7,417 bases of DNA, from assembly GCA_023387635.1 (NCBI GenBank), contig JAEWHU010000242.1, forward strand, positions 1-7,417, written 5' to 3'. Each line of letters begins with the position of its first letter. Position 1 is the first letter of the stretch. This document shows positions 1 to 6,069 of this stretch, one piece after another. Below the pieces are notes generated by a model, which saw only the letters and a list, made by a program, of their open reading frames with translations, searched no databases and was not told where the DNA came from. Made by a program: the position numbers and the translations under genes. The DNA comes from Bacillota bacterium (lineage in GTDB: Bacteria > Bacillota > Clostridia > Lachnospirales > Lachnospiraceae).

Positions 1-9
1 TGTTAAATA

Positions 10-531
10 TTATTTGATTAATGAATTTAATTGAATTCGGCTTTTAAGTTTATCATAGTTACCAATCTTAAAGGTTTCATAAAGAGAACATACTTTATCA
101 ACCATGCATACAAGAGTACTTTCTCTATAACGAGGTGGAGAGAGTGTGAGTGGAAACATGTGCTTCTTAATGATATCCTTTTCAATATCACTTAAACTAA
201 AATCACTTTCCGCATTTTTTAATGCTTTTCCTGGATGAAAAAATCCGTGTAGACGGTGGGACGAATCTTTAATATGCCAATCATATAAATAATAATCATG
301 TAATAAAGCACCCCGAATTAAAGCTTTTTCGTTAAAACTAATTATGTTTAAGTACTTAGCAACTTTGTAACTATAATAAGCTACAGCTATACTATGTAGC
401 AAACATGAAGTATTTCCATGCACTATATATTGTCTAGTTGATAATAACTTAGAATTCTTTAATACTATTTCTAAATTATCTATAAAATACAAATCTATAT
501 TAGAAATATCCTTCTGTATTTCTTTAGGCAT
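10..531 (-). CDS. HD-domain metal-dependent phosphohydrolase, small stand-alone type
   Basis: This 173-residue soluble protein carries a stand-alone HD domain. HD proteins are typically metal-dependent phosphohydrolases acting on nucleotides or phosphoesters in the cytoplasm; the substrate here cannot be told from sequence. Visible candidate metal ligands are H46 in CLLHSIAV, the H78-D79 pair in LLHDYYLYDWH, H95 and H99 in HGFFHP, H124 in KKHMFPLT, and D145 in CMVDKVCS. This order (H, HD, H, H, D) is that of an intact HD domain, and I recall clostridial homologues sharing the LLHDYYLYDWH and HMFPLT blocks. The ATG at 531 is preceded by AGAAAGGAG four bases upstream, which fixes the start. The gene lies 125 bp downstream of the acetyltransferase on the same strand and might be cotranscribed with it. 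A weak hairpin (AAAAAC/GTTTTT, 545-560) sits just ahead of the RBS. No regulatory or second enzymatic domain is present. Confidence 0.85.
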   Translation of the reverse strand: MPKEIQKDISNIDLYFIDNLEIVLKNSKLLSTRQYIVHGNTSCLLHSIAVAYYSYKVAKYLNIISFNEKALIRGALLHDYYLYDWHIKDSSHRLHGFFHPGKALKNAESDFSLSDIEKDIIKKHMFPLTLSPPRYRESTLVCMVDKVCSLYETFKIGNYDKLKSRIQLNSLIK

Positions 532-656
532 AAAACTCCTTTCTAAAAACAGCAGTTTTTATATATATAATTATATTGATATACTTCTTTACTAAGAGAA
601 TATATCATAGGATTTAGTGAAAAAGCTATAATTAAATTAGTTATTTATAGTTAGTC

Positions 657-1139
657 TTAAGAATCTGCTAGATTTTTTAGATTGTCACTTGTAACGCGGT
701 ATATAGTCCAGTCACTCATTGGCTTGGCACCAAGTGATAAGTAAAAGTCGATACTGGATTGATTCCAATCAAGACAGCACCATTCTAAACGACCGCATTT
801 TCTTTCAACTGCTATTTTAGAAAGATATTTTAAGATTGCTTTACCATAACCTTTTCCACGATACTCAGGAAGAACAAATAGGTCCTCTAAGTATATTCCA
901 GATTTACCAACGAATGTAGAGAAATTATGAAAAAACAATGCAAATCCTACTTCTTTTTCATTGGCAATTGCAAATATTACTTCAGCTTTTTTCTGTTTAA
1001 ATAACCATTCTTCTAATAACTCTTCTGTAGCAATAACTTCATCTAGCATCTTTTCATAATTAGCTAGTTCTTTTATAAAATATAATATTAAAGGTACGTC
1101 CTCTTCACTTGCATATCTAAAACTAATAGTATTATCCAT
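657..1139 (-). CDS. GNAT acetyltransferase, spermidine/spermine (diamine) N-acetyltransferase-like
   Basis: This 160-residue GNAT-fold enzyme should transfer acetyl from acetyl-CoA to an amine. The acetyl-CoA pyrophosphate-binding motif A is plain: YLEDLFVLPEYRGKGYGKA (residues 83-101, core R94-G95-K96-G97-Y98-G99). It is followed by the LDWNQSSIDFY block (123-133), in which Y133 aligns with the general-acid tyrosine of human SSAT (from memory of that enzyme), then GAKPMSDWTIYRVT. The LEDxFV, WNxxSIxFY and C-terminal blocks all match the SSAT/diamine acetyltransferase branch, and the length is normal for it. Polyamine substrate is inferred: bacterial members of this branch also acetylate other small amines or thialysine. 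The ATG at 1139 has AAAGGA 6-7 bases upstream. A good sigma-A-type promoter lies at 1231-1258, giving a leader of about 85 nt. The HD gene follows on the same strand. Confidence 0.88.
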   Translation of the reverse strand: MDNTISFRYASEEDVPLILYFIKELANYEKMLDEVIATEELLEEWLFKQKKAEVIFAIANEKEVGFALFFHNFSTFVGKSGIYLEDLFVLPEYRGKGYGKAILKYLSKIAVERKCGRLEWCCLDWNQSSIDFYLSLGAKPMSDWTIYRVTSDNLKNLADS

Positions 1140-1230
1140 ATTTTTATCCTTTCAGTATTGGTATGTATTTTGACATTAGTGGCAAACACAATTGTATTTT
1201 TATTCTTTAGTGCTTATTCATTTTTAAATC

Positions 1231-1258
1231 ATTATACACCAGTTTAATACATTATCAA
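1231..1258 (-). promoter_or_regulatory. Sigma-A-type promoter for the SSAT-like gene
   Basis: Read on the minus strand, TTGATA (1258-1253) is followed by a 16-bp spacer and a perfect TATAAT (1236-1231). Both boxes are near or at the vegetative consensus. Transcription would start near 1224 and reach the acetyltransferase ATG at 1139 after about 85 nt. Confidence 0.6.
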
Positions 1259-1269
1259 ATAAAATTTCA

Positions 1270-1297
1270 TTGACTACTTTACCATATATTTTAGAAT
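1270..1297 (+). promoter_or_regulatory. Candidate sigma-A-type promoter for the 52-residue small protein
   Basis: TTGACT (1270-1275) is followed by 16 bp and TAGAAT (1292-1297), each one mismatch from consensus. The predicted start near 1304 leaves a leader of roughly 105 nt before the small gene at 1411. It is divergent from the promoter at 1231-1258, with only 11 bp between the two -35 boxes. An alternative TATAAT at 1340-1345 has no good -35 box. Confidence 0.45.
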
Positions 1298-1410
1298 AAT
1301 TAAATTTTTTGTTTTTTAATTTCCATCGATCTTTTGTTTTATAATAGCATGAAGTATATAAAATTTGAAATACTAAGATTGACTATTATATTATATGAAG
1401 GAGAATTAAG

Positions 1411-1569
1411 ATGGGACAAAATAATATGAAAAGCACAAAAAATGCTAAGAAAGAGGATGGAAAATTCCACTCAAAACATATAAAGCATAATCCGCAAGCA
1501 GAAAGTGCAAGAGCAGTTTTTGGTCTTAAAGATGATAATAATACACCTAAAAACAGAGTTGATAAATAA
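1411..1569 (+). CDS. Small basic protein, 52 residues (possibly CPC_1213-type clostridial family)
   Basis: This short gene encodes a hydrophilic, lysine/asparagine/histidine-rich protein with no membrane segment and no signal peptide. The start is supported by GAAGGAGA about 7-8 bases before the ATG and by a candidate promoter at 1270-1297. The N-terminal 20 residues are mainly polar (MGQNNMKSTKNAKKEDGK). The central block FHSKHIKHNPQAESARAVFG (residues 19-38) looks like the conserved core, and the tail is polar again. From memory this core resembles a short clostridial family named CPC_1213, whose function is unknown to me; I could not check that. The composition and the AESARAVFG block slightly recall small spore proteins, but no SASP signature is present. 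The gene stands alone, followed by the nested hairpin at 1603-1683. Confidence 0.7.
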   Translation: MGQNNMKSTKNAKKEDGKFHSKHIKHNPQAESARAVFGLKDDNNTPKNRVDK

Positions 1570-1602
1570 AAATATATTTTCCTTGTTATATAAATCTTTA
1601 AA

Positions 1603-1683
1603 AAAGCCTTTTAAGAAAGATGTACCTCTTAAATGATAGTAAAGTAACTAACATTTAAGATTATAATCAGACTGAAAGGCTTT
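1603..1683. terminator. Nested hairpin, probable bidirectional terminator between convergent genes
   Basis: An outer 9-bp inverted repeat, AAAGCCTTT (1603-1611) with AAAGGCTTT (1675-1683), encloses a second perfect 9-bp repeat, TCTTAAATG (1627-1635) with CATTTAAGA (1652-1660). Inside that is a short TAGT/ACTA stem (1637-1640 with 1647-1650). The outer stem is followed by TTTATTTT on the plus strand and by TTTAAAGATTT on the minus strand. It lies 33 bp past the small gene's stop and 46 bp past the convergent orphan gene's stop, which fits a terminator for both. The 63-nt span between the outer arms is long for a plain terminator, so a structured RNA or small palindromic element is also possible. 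Confidence 0.45.
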
Positions 1684-1729
1684 ATTTTAGTGTAAATAAT
1701 AATTTATTATATTATAATTCATCATAATT

Positions 1730-2143
1730 TTATTTTTCTTGTGAATAAATTTCTTTTTTACACTCTATAAGTGTTTTCTCAAACAGTGTTCTTTCAGATC
1801 TTGACACTATAACTTTATAACCTTCTAGAGTATAGCTGCCAAAAAAGTTTCGTGTAAATATAGATAAGTTTTCTTTCACGTCTTTAATTAAATATAATTT
1901 AGGAACATTACTATAGAAAAAATTTTTTATTGTATTTTTCACCACATTATTATCAAATTCATATTCTATATAATTAAATTCATCTTCTGAAGCAAGTATT
2001 TCTACAGTATCATTTGCTTTGTATTTAAATATTTTATCCTCCTCAGTAATTATATTTAAATAATTAGAGTCGAATAAACTATATCTATTATAGTTTATTC
2101 TCATTACTTCTTCCATATATATAATTTTGCATTTTTTATTCAT
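1730..2143 (-). CDS. Hypothetical protein, 137 residues, unrecognised
   Basis: I do not recognise this protein. It is soluble by appearance, with no signal peptide or membrane helix. It is rich in Asn, Lys, Glu, Tyr and Phe and seems to alternate short beta-like stretches (VEILASEDEFNYIEYEF; LEGYKVIVSRS) with polar turns, ending in a likely helix (RTLFEKTLIECKKEIYSQEK). I chose the ATG at 2143 because GGGGG lies about 9 bases upstream. The reading frame also extends to a TTG at 2158, but that would place the RBS-like run inside the coding region. Later ATGs at 2116 and 2104 lack a convincing RBS. The gene converges on the small protein gene and is divergent from the DUF554 gene. Codon use matches its neighbours, so recent transfer is not indicated. 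Confidence 0.6.
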   Translation of the reverse strand: MNKKCKIIYMEEVMRINYNRYSLFDSNYLNIITEEDKIFKYKANDTVEILASEDEFNYIEYEFDNNVVKNTIKNFFYSNVPKLYLIKDVKENLSIFTRNFFGSYTLEGYKVIVSRSERTLFEKTLIECKKEIYSQEK

Positions 2144-2189
2144 ATGTTTTTCCCCCAAAAAAATATTAAGTAATAGGTCGCGTGTAAAT

Positions 2190-2218
2190 ATTTTACTATT
2201 AATTTATATGCATTACAA
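2190..2218 (-). promoter_or_regulatory. Possible promoter for the 137-residue hypothetical gene
   Basis: On the minus strand, TTGTAA (2218-2213), a 17-bp spacer and TAAAAT (2195-2190) form a plausible but imperfect vegetative promoter. It would give a leader of about 40 nt before the ATG at 2143. The region is so AT-rich that chance matches are expected, hence the low score. Confidence 0.3.
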
Positions 2219-2271
2219 TAGCCAATATATTAATTTAATAGTATATGGGAAAGGCAAATCTGAATATATGC

Positions 2272-2299
2272 TTGACATAATAAAAATAAATATTAATAT
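2272..2299 (+). promoter_or_regulatory. Sigma-A-type promoter for the DUF554 gene
   Basis: A perfect TTGACA (2272-2277) is followed by 16 bp and TAATAT (2294-2299). Start of transcription would be near 2306, leaving about 30 nt before the presumed translation start at 2335. This makes it unlikely that translation begins at the first in-frame ATG (2437), more than 100 nt further on. Confidence 0.5.
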
Positions 2300-2322
2300 A
2301 TACATATGAATAATTATACGGT

Positions 2323-2331
2323 GAAAGGGAG
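2323..2331 (+). promoter_or_regulatory. Ribosome binding site deciding the DUF554 start
   Basis: GAAAGGGAG is a good Shine-Dalgarno sequence. Its AAAGG core lies 6 bases before ATT (2335) and 12 before ATA (2341), pointing to a start at one of these non-canonical codons. There is no RBS-supported ATG, GTG or TTG in frame between the upstream stop at 2311 and the ATG at 2437. Confidence 0.55.
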
Positions 2332-2334
2332 TCG

Positions 2335-3051
2335 ATTAGAATAGGTACTATAGTAAATGTAATAGCAGTAGTTCTCGGGAGTATTGTAGGAATTCTATTT
2401 AATGGAGGATTAAAACAAAGATACCAAGATACATTAATGCAGGTATTAGGTTTATCCACCATGTTTATAGGGGTTTCAGGGACATTAAAAGGAATGTTTG
2501 TAATTACAAATAACTCCCTAGAAACAAAAGGAACCATGCTGATGATTATATCATTGGTTTTAGGTGCTCTTATTGGTGAATTTATCGATATAGAAGATAA
2601 GATGGAGCGATTTGGTGAATATTTAAATAGTAAGGTAAAGAGTGTAAACAATCCTAAATTTGTAGAGGGATTTGTTACTACTTCCATAGTTATATGTGTC
2701 GGTGCTATGGCTGTTGTGGGATCATTACAAGATGGTTTGGTAGGAGATCCCTCAATGCTCTATACAAAATCAATTCTTGATGGTATTATAGTTATTATAT
2801 TTGCATCTACAATGGGGATTGGAGTATTGTTTTCTGTCATACCTCTAGGCTTATATCAAGGAACAATTACTTTATGTGCAAAATTTGTGGCACCAGTTCT
2901 TACTGATTTAATGATAGCAAATCTTTCATTTGTAGGTTCAGTTTTAATATTTGGTGTAGGAGTTAATATTGCATTTGGCAAGAAATTTAAAGTTGGTAAT
3001 ATGCTACCAGCTCTTTTTATTGCTATTATAGGTAGTGTTTTCATTCACTAA
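2335..3051 (+). CDS. DUF554 family membrane protein (YdfK/YqgA-like) with a non-canonical start codon
   Basis: This is a hydrophobic integral membrane protein of unknown function, 238 residues if started at ATT 2335, close to the usual DUF554 length of about 230. The frame opens as RIGTIVNVIAVVLGSIVG (residues 2-19), the standard DUF554 N-terminal helix, normally preceded by Met. Signature blocks follow: the CVGAMAVVGSLQDGLVGD stretch (about 121-138) and KSILDGI (145-151), with about seven hydrophobic segments running to the C-terminus. The first in-frame ATG (2437) would remove the first 34 residues including a helix. GAAAGGGAG at 2323-2331 and a promoter at 2272-2299 both point to the upstream start. 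ATT best fits the spacing; ATA at 2341 is possible. Either a rare start codon is used, an ancestral ATG was mutated, or the base call is wrong. Family assignment is firm; start codon identity is not. Confidence 0.85.
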   Translation: MRIGTIVNVIAVVLGSIVGILFNGGLKQRYQDTLMQVLGLSTMFIGVSGTLKGMFVITNNSLETKGTMLMIISLVLGALIGEFIDIEDKMERFGEYLNSKVKSVNNPKFVEGFVTTSIVICVGAMAVVGSLQDGLVGDPSMLYTKSILDGIIVIIFASTMGIGVLFSVIPLGLYQGTITLCAKFVAPVLTDLMIANLSFVGSVLIFGVGVNIAFGKKFKVGNMLPALFIAIIGSVFIH

Positions 3052-3166
3052 TATAAGTAACTTTGAATAATAATGAATAACAATTAGGCTTGGTTACAGA
3101 TTTAAAGTAGTACATATCTTTAAGTTAAATATGTGACAAAATATAAAAATGAAAGGGCAGAGTCTA

Positions 3167-3650
3167 ATGTATATTCCTAAAATAATGGTAAAACCAATGG
3201 ATATAACAGATAATGTTAAATTAATTGCAAGGTACGTTAGTCCATCTTTTAATCGTAAAAATAAGAGTCGCCCATTTTTATGTTTCATATGCAGATGAGG
3301 ACAGGGTGTTTAGAGGTGCAGCTCATGAGATAAACCACTTTGTATTCTTTGACAAATGGAAACAGCTATATGGATATAAAGAAGGTGAAGAACCAATGCA
3401 TCCAGAACCATTATGGTTTACTCAAGAAATGATAGTAGATCCAACGTTAAATACGAAAAGGATACAAGAAATTACAGGCTACAATCATATGGCTTATGAA
3501 CAGTTTTATACCGAATATATCAATGGTAAAATTGTCATGGATTATATAAAAGAATTTTATGAGGAAAGTAATACAATAAAGGAATTTATTGATAAAACTT
3601 ACACATTTTCTGTTAATAATATACAGGAATTAACGGAAAAATGTGGATAG
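3167..3650 (+). pseudogene. Broken HExxH zinc-metallopeptidase-like gene, frameshifted at a T-run
   Basis: Two overlapping frames make one broken gene. The first starts at ATG 3167 behind GAAAGGG (3151-3157), encodes 43 residues beginning MYIPKIMVKPMDITDNV and stops at 3298. The second, running to 3650, encodes the C-terminal part, including RGAAHEINHFVFFDKW. There HEINH is an HExxH zinc-binding motif, and the downstream PLWFTQEMIVDP stretch offers a glutamate as possible third ligand. Removing one T from the five-T run at 3275-3279 joins the frames as SRPFYVSYADED and gives a 160-residue protein. From memory, related clostridial proteins are longer, around 250 residues, so a middle segment also appears lost; that is inference. 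The second frame alone has only a TTG (3225) without RBS. The gene lies 40 bp before the MATE gene on the same strand. Substrate unknown. Confidence 0.65.
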
Positions 3651-3690
3651 AACTTAAGAAGAAATGTTAATACGAAAGGAAAGAAATAGG

Positions 3691-5046
3691 ATGAAAACAC
3701 AAAATACGAATCTTGCACATGATAGTGTGGGAAAACTATTAATTAAGTTAGCATTGCCTGCTATCACATCACAAATTGTGAATATGCTGTACAATATTGT
3801 GGACAGAATATACATAGGACATATTCCAGATATTGGTACAAAGGCACTGACAGGTGTAGGAGTTTGCTTACCACTAATTATGGTAATATCAGCATTTGCT
3901 TCTCTTGCAAGTATGGGTGGAGCACCTAGAGCTTCCATTGCCATGGGTAGAGGGGATAAAGAAGAAGCAGAACGTACTATGGGTAATTGCTTTAGCATTC
4001 TATTAATATTATCTGTTATCTTAACTGTAGTATTTACCATATTTAGTCGAGATCTTCTGTTAGTATTTGGTGCAAGTGAAAATACAATAGAGTATTCTAT
4101 GAGTTATATGAAAATATATGCTATGGGTACTATATTTGTTCAATTAGCACTTGGTTTGAATGCATTTATTACAGCACAAGGTTTTGCTACAATGAGTATG
4201 ATAACCGTGTTAATAGGAGCTATATTAAATACTATATTAGATCCTATTTTCATATTTGTTTTTGATATGGGAGTAGAAGGTGCAGCACTTGCAACTGTTA
4301 TATCACAAGCGGTTTCTGCAATTTGGGTACTATGGTTTTTATTTAGCAAAAAAACTGGTTGGAAAATACAACTTAAGCATATGAAACTACAACCTAAAGT
4401 ATTTCTACCATGTCTTGCACTTGGTTTATCCCCTTTTATTATGCAATCCACTGAAAGTTTAATTGCTGTAAGTTTTAACTCTTCATTATTAAAATATGGT
4501 GGAGATATTGCAGTTGGTTCAATGACGGTTGTTGGAAGTATAATGCAATTTTGTATGTTACCTTTACAAGGATTAACACAAGGAGCCCAACCTATTATTA
4601 GTTATAATTATGGAGCAAGAAATGCAGATAGGGTAAGGAAAGCATTTAAGATCTTATTACGTAGTTGTTTAACTTATTCTTTTACCTTGTGGTTATTGAT
4701 CATGTTATTACCTAAATTATTTATTGGAATCTTCACACCAGATGTCCAGTTAATGGATTATGCAGTAAAAGTAGTAAGAATATATATGGCTGCTTCTGGA
4801 ATCTTTGGTATACAAATTGCATGTCAACAAACATTTATAGCTCTAGGTAAAGCAAAAGCATCCGTATTCTTAGCTATACTTAGAAAGATTATTTTACTTA
4901 TTCCACTTATATTTATCTTACCATTATTTTTGAATGATAAAGTTTCAGCTGTATTTTTAGCAGAACCAATAGCGGATGCATTGGCTGTTACTGTTACTTT
5001 CATTATCTTTAGTGTACAGTTTAAGAAGATTATGAAAGAAATTTAA
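3691..5046 (+). CDS. MATE family multidrug efflux transporter (MepA-like branch)
   Basis: This is an integral membrane antiporter that would export cationic drugs or metabolites in exchange for Na+ or H+. It shows the twelve-helix, two-half MATE plan. Family marks include ALPAITSQIVNMLYNIVDRI (residues 21-40), the GVGVCLPL stretch, GGAPRASIAMGRGDKEEA (76-93), LNTILDPIFIF (179-189) and MGVEGAALATVISQ (193-206) in the first half. The second half has PLQGLTQGAQPIISYNYGAR (291-310) and the RKIILLIPLIF helix. With the ATG at 3691 the protein is 451 residues, the same length as S. aureus MepA as I recall it; the QGAQPIISYNYGA motif also suits that branch. The frame also opens at ATG 3664, but 3691 has AAAGGA ten bases upstream and gives the usual MATE N-terminus. 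No linked TetR/MarR repressor is visible. It may be cotranscribed with the broken gene upstream and ends before the terminator at 5123. Substrate is not predictable. Confidence 0.93.
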   Translation: MKTQNTNLAHDSVGKLLIKLALPAITSQIVNMLYNIVDRIYIGHIPDIGTKALTGVGVCLPLIMVISAFASLASMGGAPRASIAMGRGDKEEAERTMGNCFSILLILSVILTVVFTIFSRDLLLVFGASENTIEYSMSYMKIYAMGTIFVQLALGLNAFITAQGFATMSMITVLIGAILNTILDPIFIFVFDMGVEGAALATVISQAVSAIWVLWFLFSKKTGWKIQLKHMKLQPKVFLPCLALGLSPFIMQSTESLIAVSFNSSLLKYGGDIAVGSMTVVGSIMQFCMLPLQGLTQGAQPIISYNYGARNADRVRKAFKILLRSCLTYSFTLWLLIMLLPKLFIGIFTPDVQLMDYAVKVVRIYMAASGIFGIQIACQQTFIALGKAKASVFLAILRKIILLIPLIFILPLFLNDKVSAVFLAEPIADALAVTVTFIIFSVQFKKIMKEI

Positions 5047-5122
5047 TTTAGATATATTTCGAATAGGATTAAATGTATATAAATAGCTCATAAGAGGTTG
5101 TCATATTTATATAATTAAATAA

Positions 5123-5160
5123 CAAACCCCAAGTTTTTCTTAAAAAGAACTTGGGGTTTG
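5123..5160. terminator. Strong bidirectional rho-independent terminator
   Basis: CAAACCCCAAGTT (5123-5135) pairs perfectly with AACTTGGGGTTTG (5148-5160). Three further inner pairs (one G-U) extend it to 16 bp around a six-base loop. It lies 77 bp after the MATE stop and 93 bp past the stop of the convergent acetyltransferase. The minus strand has the better T-rich tail (TTATTTAATT); the plus-strand side is AT-rich without a clean T-run. Confidence 0.85.
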
Positions 5161-5252
5161 ATAATATCTATAGACCTAAGAATTGATAAGACTCAGTTTA
5201 ATTATGAATTACTTATTATGTTATAGAATACTTCGTTGTAGAAGATAAGCAT

Positions 5253-5783
5253 CTAAATAATAGAATGATACTCCTCCTTTGTAATACGATAAATAATATG
5301 TGGCATATCTATATTATAATAATGTTTTGTAAATTCCCCACAAGGTGTCATTCCATTCCTCTTAGCAACATTTTGTGAGGGAATATTGTTATCCCGAATA
5401 ATAGAATAAACTTCAGTAGCATTTAAAGTATGAAAAGCGTATTCTTTACAGCCTATAGCGGCCTCAGTAGCATAACCTTGATGCCAATAAGCCTTTTGAA
5501 ATAAATATCCTATTTCAAGTACTTGCTTTTCTGGAATACTTTGCATAGTTAGACCACATTGACCAATCATTTCACCACTACTTTTAAGTATTACAGCCCA
5601 CAGACCAAATCCATAGTCTTTGTATCTTTTTAGTTGATTACTTAGCCAAACTTTTACCTCCTCATCACTAAATGGATGTTCATAAGCATACATTACTTCT
5701 TTATCTTGTAAAATCTTACTGAGTGCAGTAAGATCAGACTCTTTCATTTCTCTAAGAATTAATCGTTTTGTTTCTAATATCAT
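5253..5783 (-). CDS. GNAT acetyltransferase, RimJ/RimL type (Acetyltransf_3)
   Basis: This 176-residue cytoplasmic GNAT enzyme opens with the classic MILETKRLILREMKESDL of the RimJ/RimL branch. These proteins acetylate protein N-termini (RimJ/L of ribosomal proteins) or small amines and antibiotics, and the substrate here is open. Visible parts are GFGLWAVILKSSGEMIGQCG (beta strands 2-3, about residues 58-77), LEIGYLF (89-95), and motif A AYWHQGYATEA (98-108), where the Q/RxxGxG/A loop reads H101-Q102-G103-Y104-A105. The IRDNNIPSQNVAKRNGM block (129-145) carries the usual N-x-x-S-x-x-x-x-x-x-G pattern. The ATG at 5783 has AGGAG six bases upstream. It lies 25 bp downstream of a decayed acetyltransferase fragment on the same strand and may use that gene's promoter. 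It is convergent with the MATE gene, separated by a strong terminator. Confidence 0.9.
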   Translation of the reverse strand: MILETKRLILREMKESDLTALSKILQDKEVMYAYEHPFSDEEVKVWLSNQLKRYKDYGFGLWAVILKSSGEMIGQCGLTMQSIPEKQVLEIGYLFQKAYWHQGYATEAAIGCKEYAFHTLNATEVYSIIRDNNIPSQNVAKRNGMTPCGEFTKHYYNIDMPHIIYRITKEEYHSII

Positions 5784-5808
5784 ATTATGCTCCTATCTAT
5801 TACTAAGC

Positions 5809-6041
5809 TTATTTCTCATAGAGTATATGCCATATGTCATTCCCTGTAAAGCCACATTTTTTATATAGTAAAAACGGATTAGTTGTATTCTCAACTTGTC
5901 CAGAGACAGTAACAAAGGAGGAATTCTCTTTCATTTTGTGAAGAAGTTTATTCACTATGATTTGTCCTATACCTAGGCCCCTATATGATGGCAACACAAT
6001 TGTTAACGATCCACAAATAAAAAAGAGTGAAAGAATAACAT
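5809..6041 (-). pseudogene. Remnant of a second GNAT acetyltransferase (C-terminal half)
   Basis: Only the acetyl-CoA-binding half of a GNAT protein remains. In one frame the sequence reads ICGSLTIVLPSYRGLGIGQ, with motif A YRGLGIG, then a helix, then VSGQVENTTNPFLLYKKCGF and a short end IWHILYEK. The N-terminal strands and helices that form the substrate site are missing. This frame has no ATG and opens no earlier than 6069; the only nearby candidates are GTG/TTG inside the motif. An ATG at 6041 with GAAAGGTG seven bases upstream sits in another frame and stops after 12 codons. One extra T in the six-T run at 6019-6024 would join it to the motif frame, giving about 77 residues, still only half a protein. 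It is therefore called a decayed gene. It shares orientation with the intact acetyltransferase 25 bp away but is a different subtype, not an obvious duplicate. Confidence 0.7.
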
Positions 6042-6069
6042 CGTGGCACCTTTCAATAATTTTACTTTC

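Noticed and set aside
2127..2309. 60-codon plus-strand frame between the orphan gene and the DUF554 gene
   Set aside because: No RBS, low-complexity Ile/Tyr/Asn-rich product, and it runs over the promoter region of the DUF554 gene and the start of the minus-strand gene.
2235..2687. 150-codon minus-strand frame opposite the DUF554 gene
   Set aside because: It is the antisense shadow of a clearly recognisable DUF554 coding sequence, has a Pro/Ile/Asn-biased composition and lacks an RBS.
3094..3288. 64-codon minus-strand hydrophobic frame over the start of the HExxH gene
   Set aside because: It overlaps the RBS-backed start of the plus-strand gene and has no RBS of its own; the hydrophobic look comes from AT-rich sequence.
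3664..3690. Upstream ATG of the MATE gene as the true start
   Set aside because: It adds nine charged residues (MLIRKERNR) not typical of MATE N-termini, and the AAAGGA motif lies downstream of it, serving the ATG at 3691.
3654..4040. 128-codon minus-strand frame opposite the MATE gene
   Set aside because: Antisense shadow of a well-conserved MATE coding region; no RBS and no recognisable domain. The same applies to the minus-strand frame at 4140-4451.
5076..5113. Inverted repeat TATATAAAT/ATTTATATA after the MATE gene
   Set aside because: Composed solely of A and T in a very AT-rich stretch with a 20-base loop; expected by chance and weaker than the adjacent terminator.
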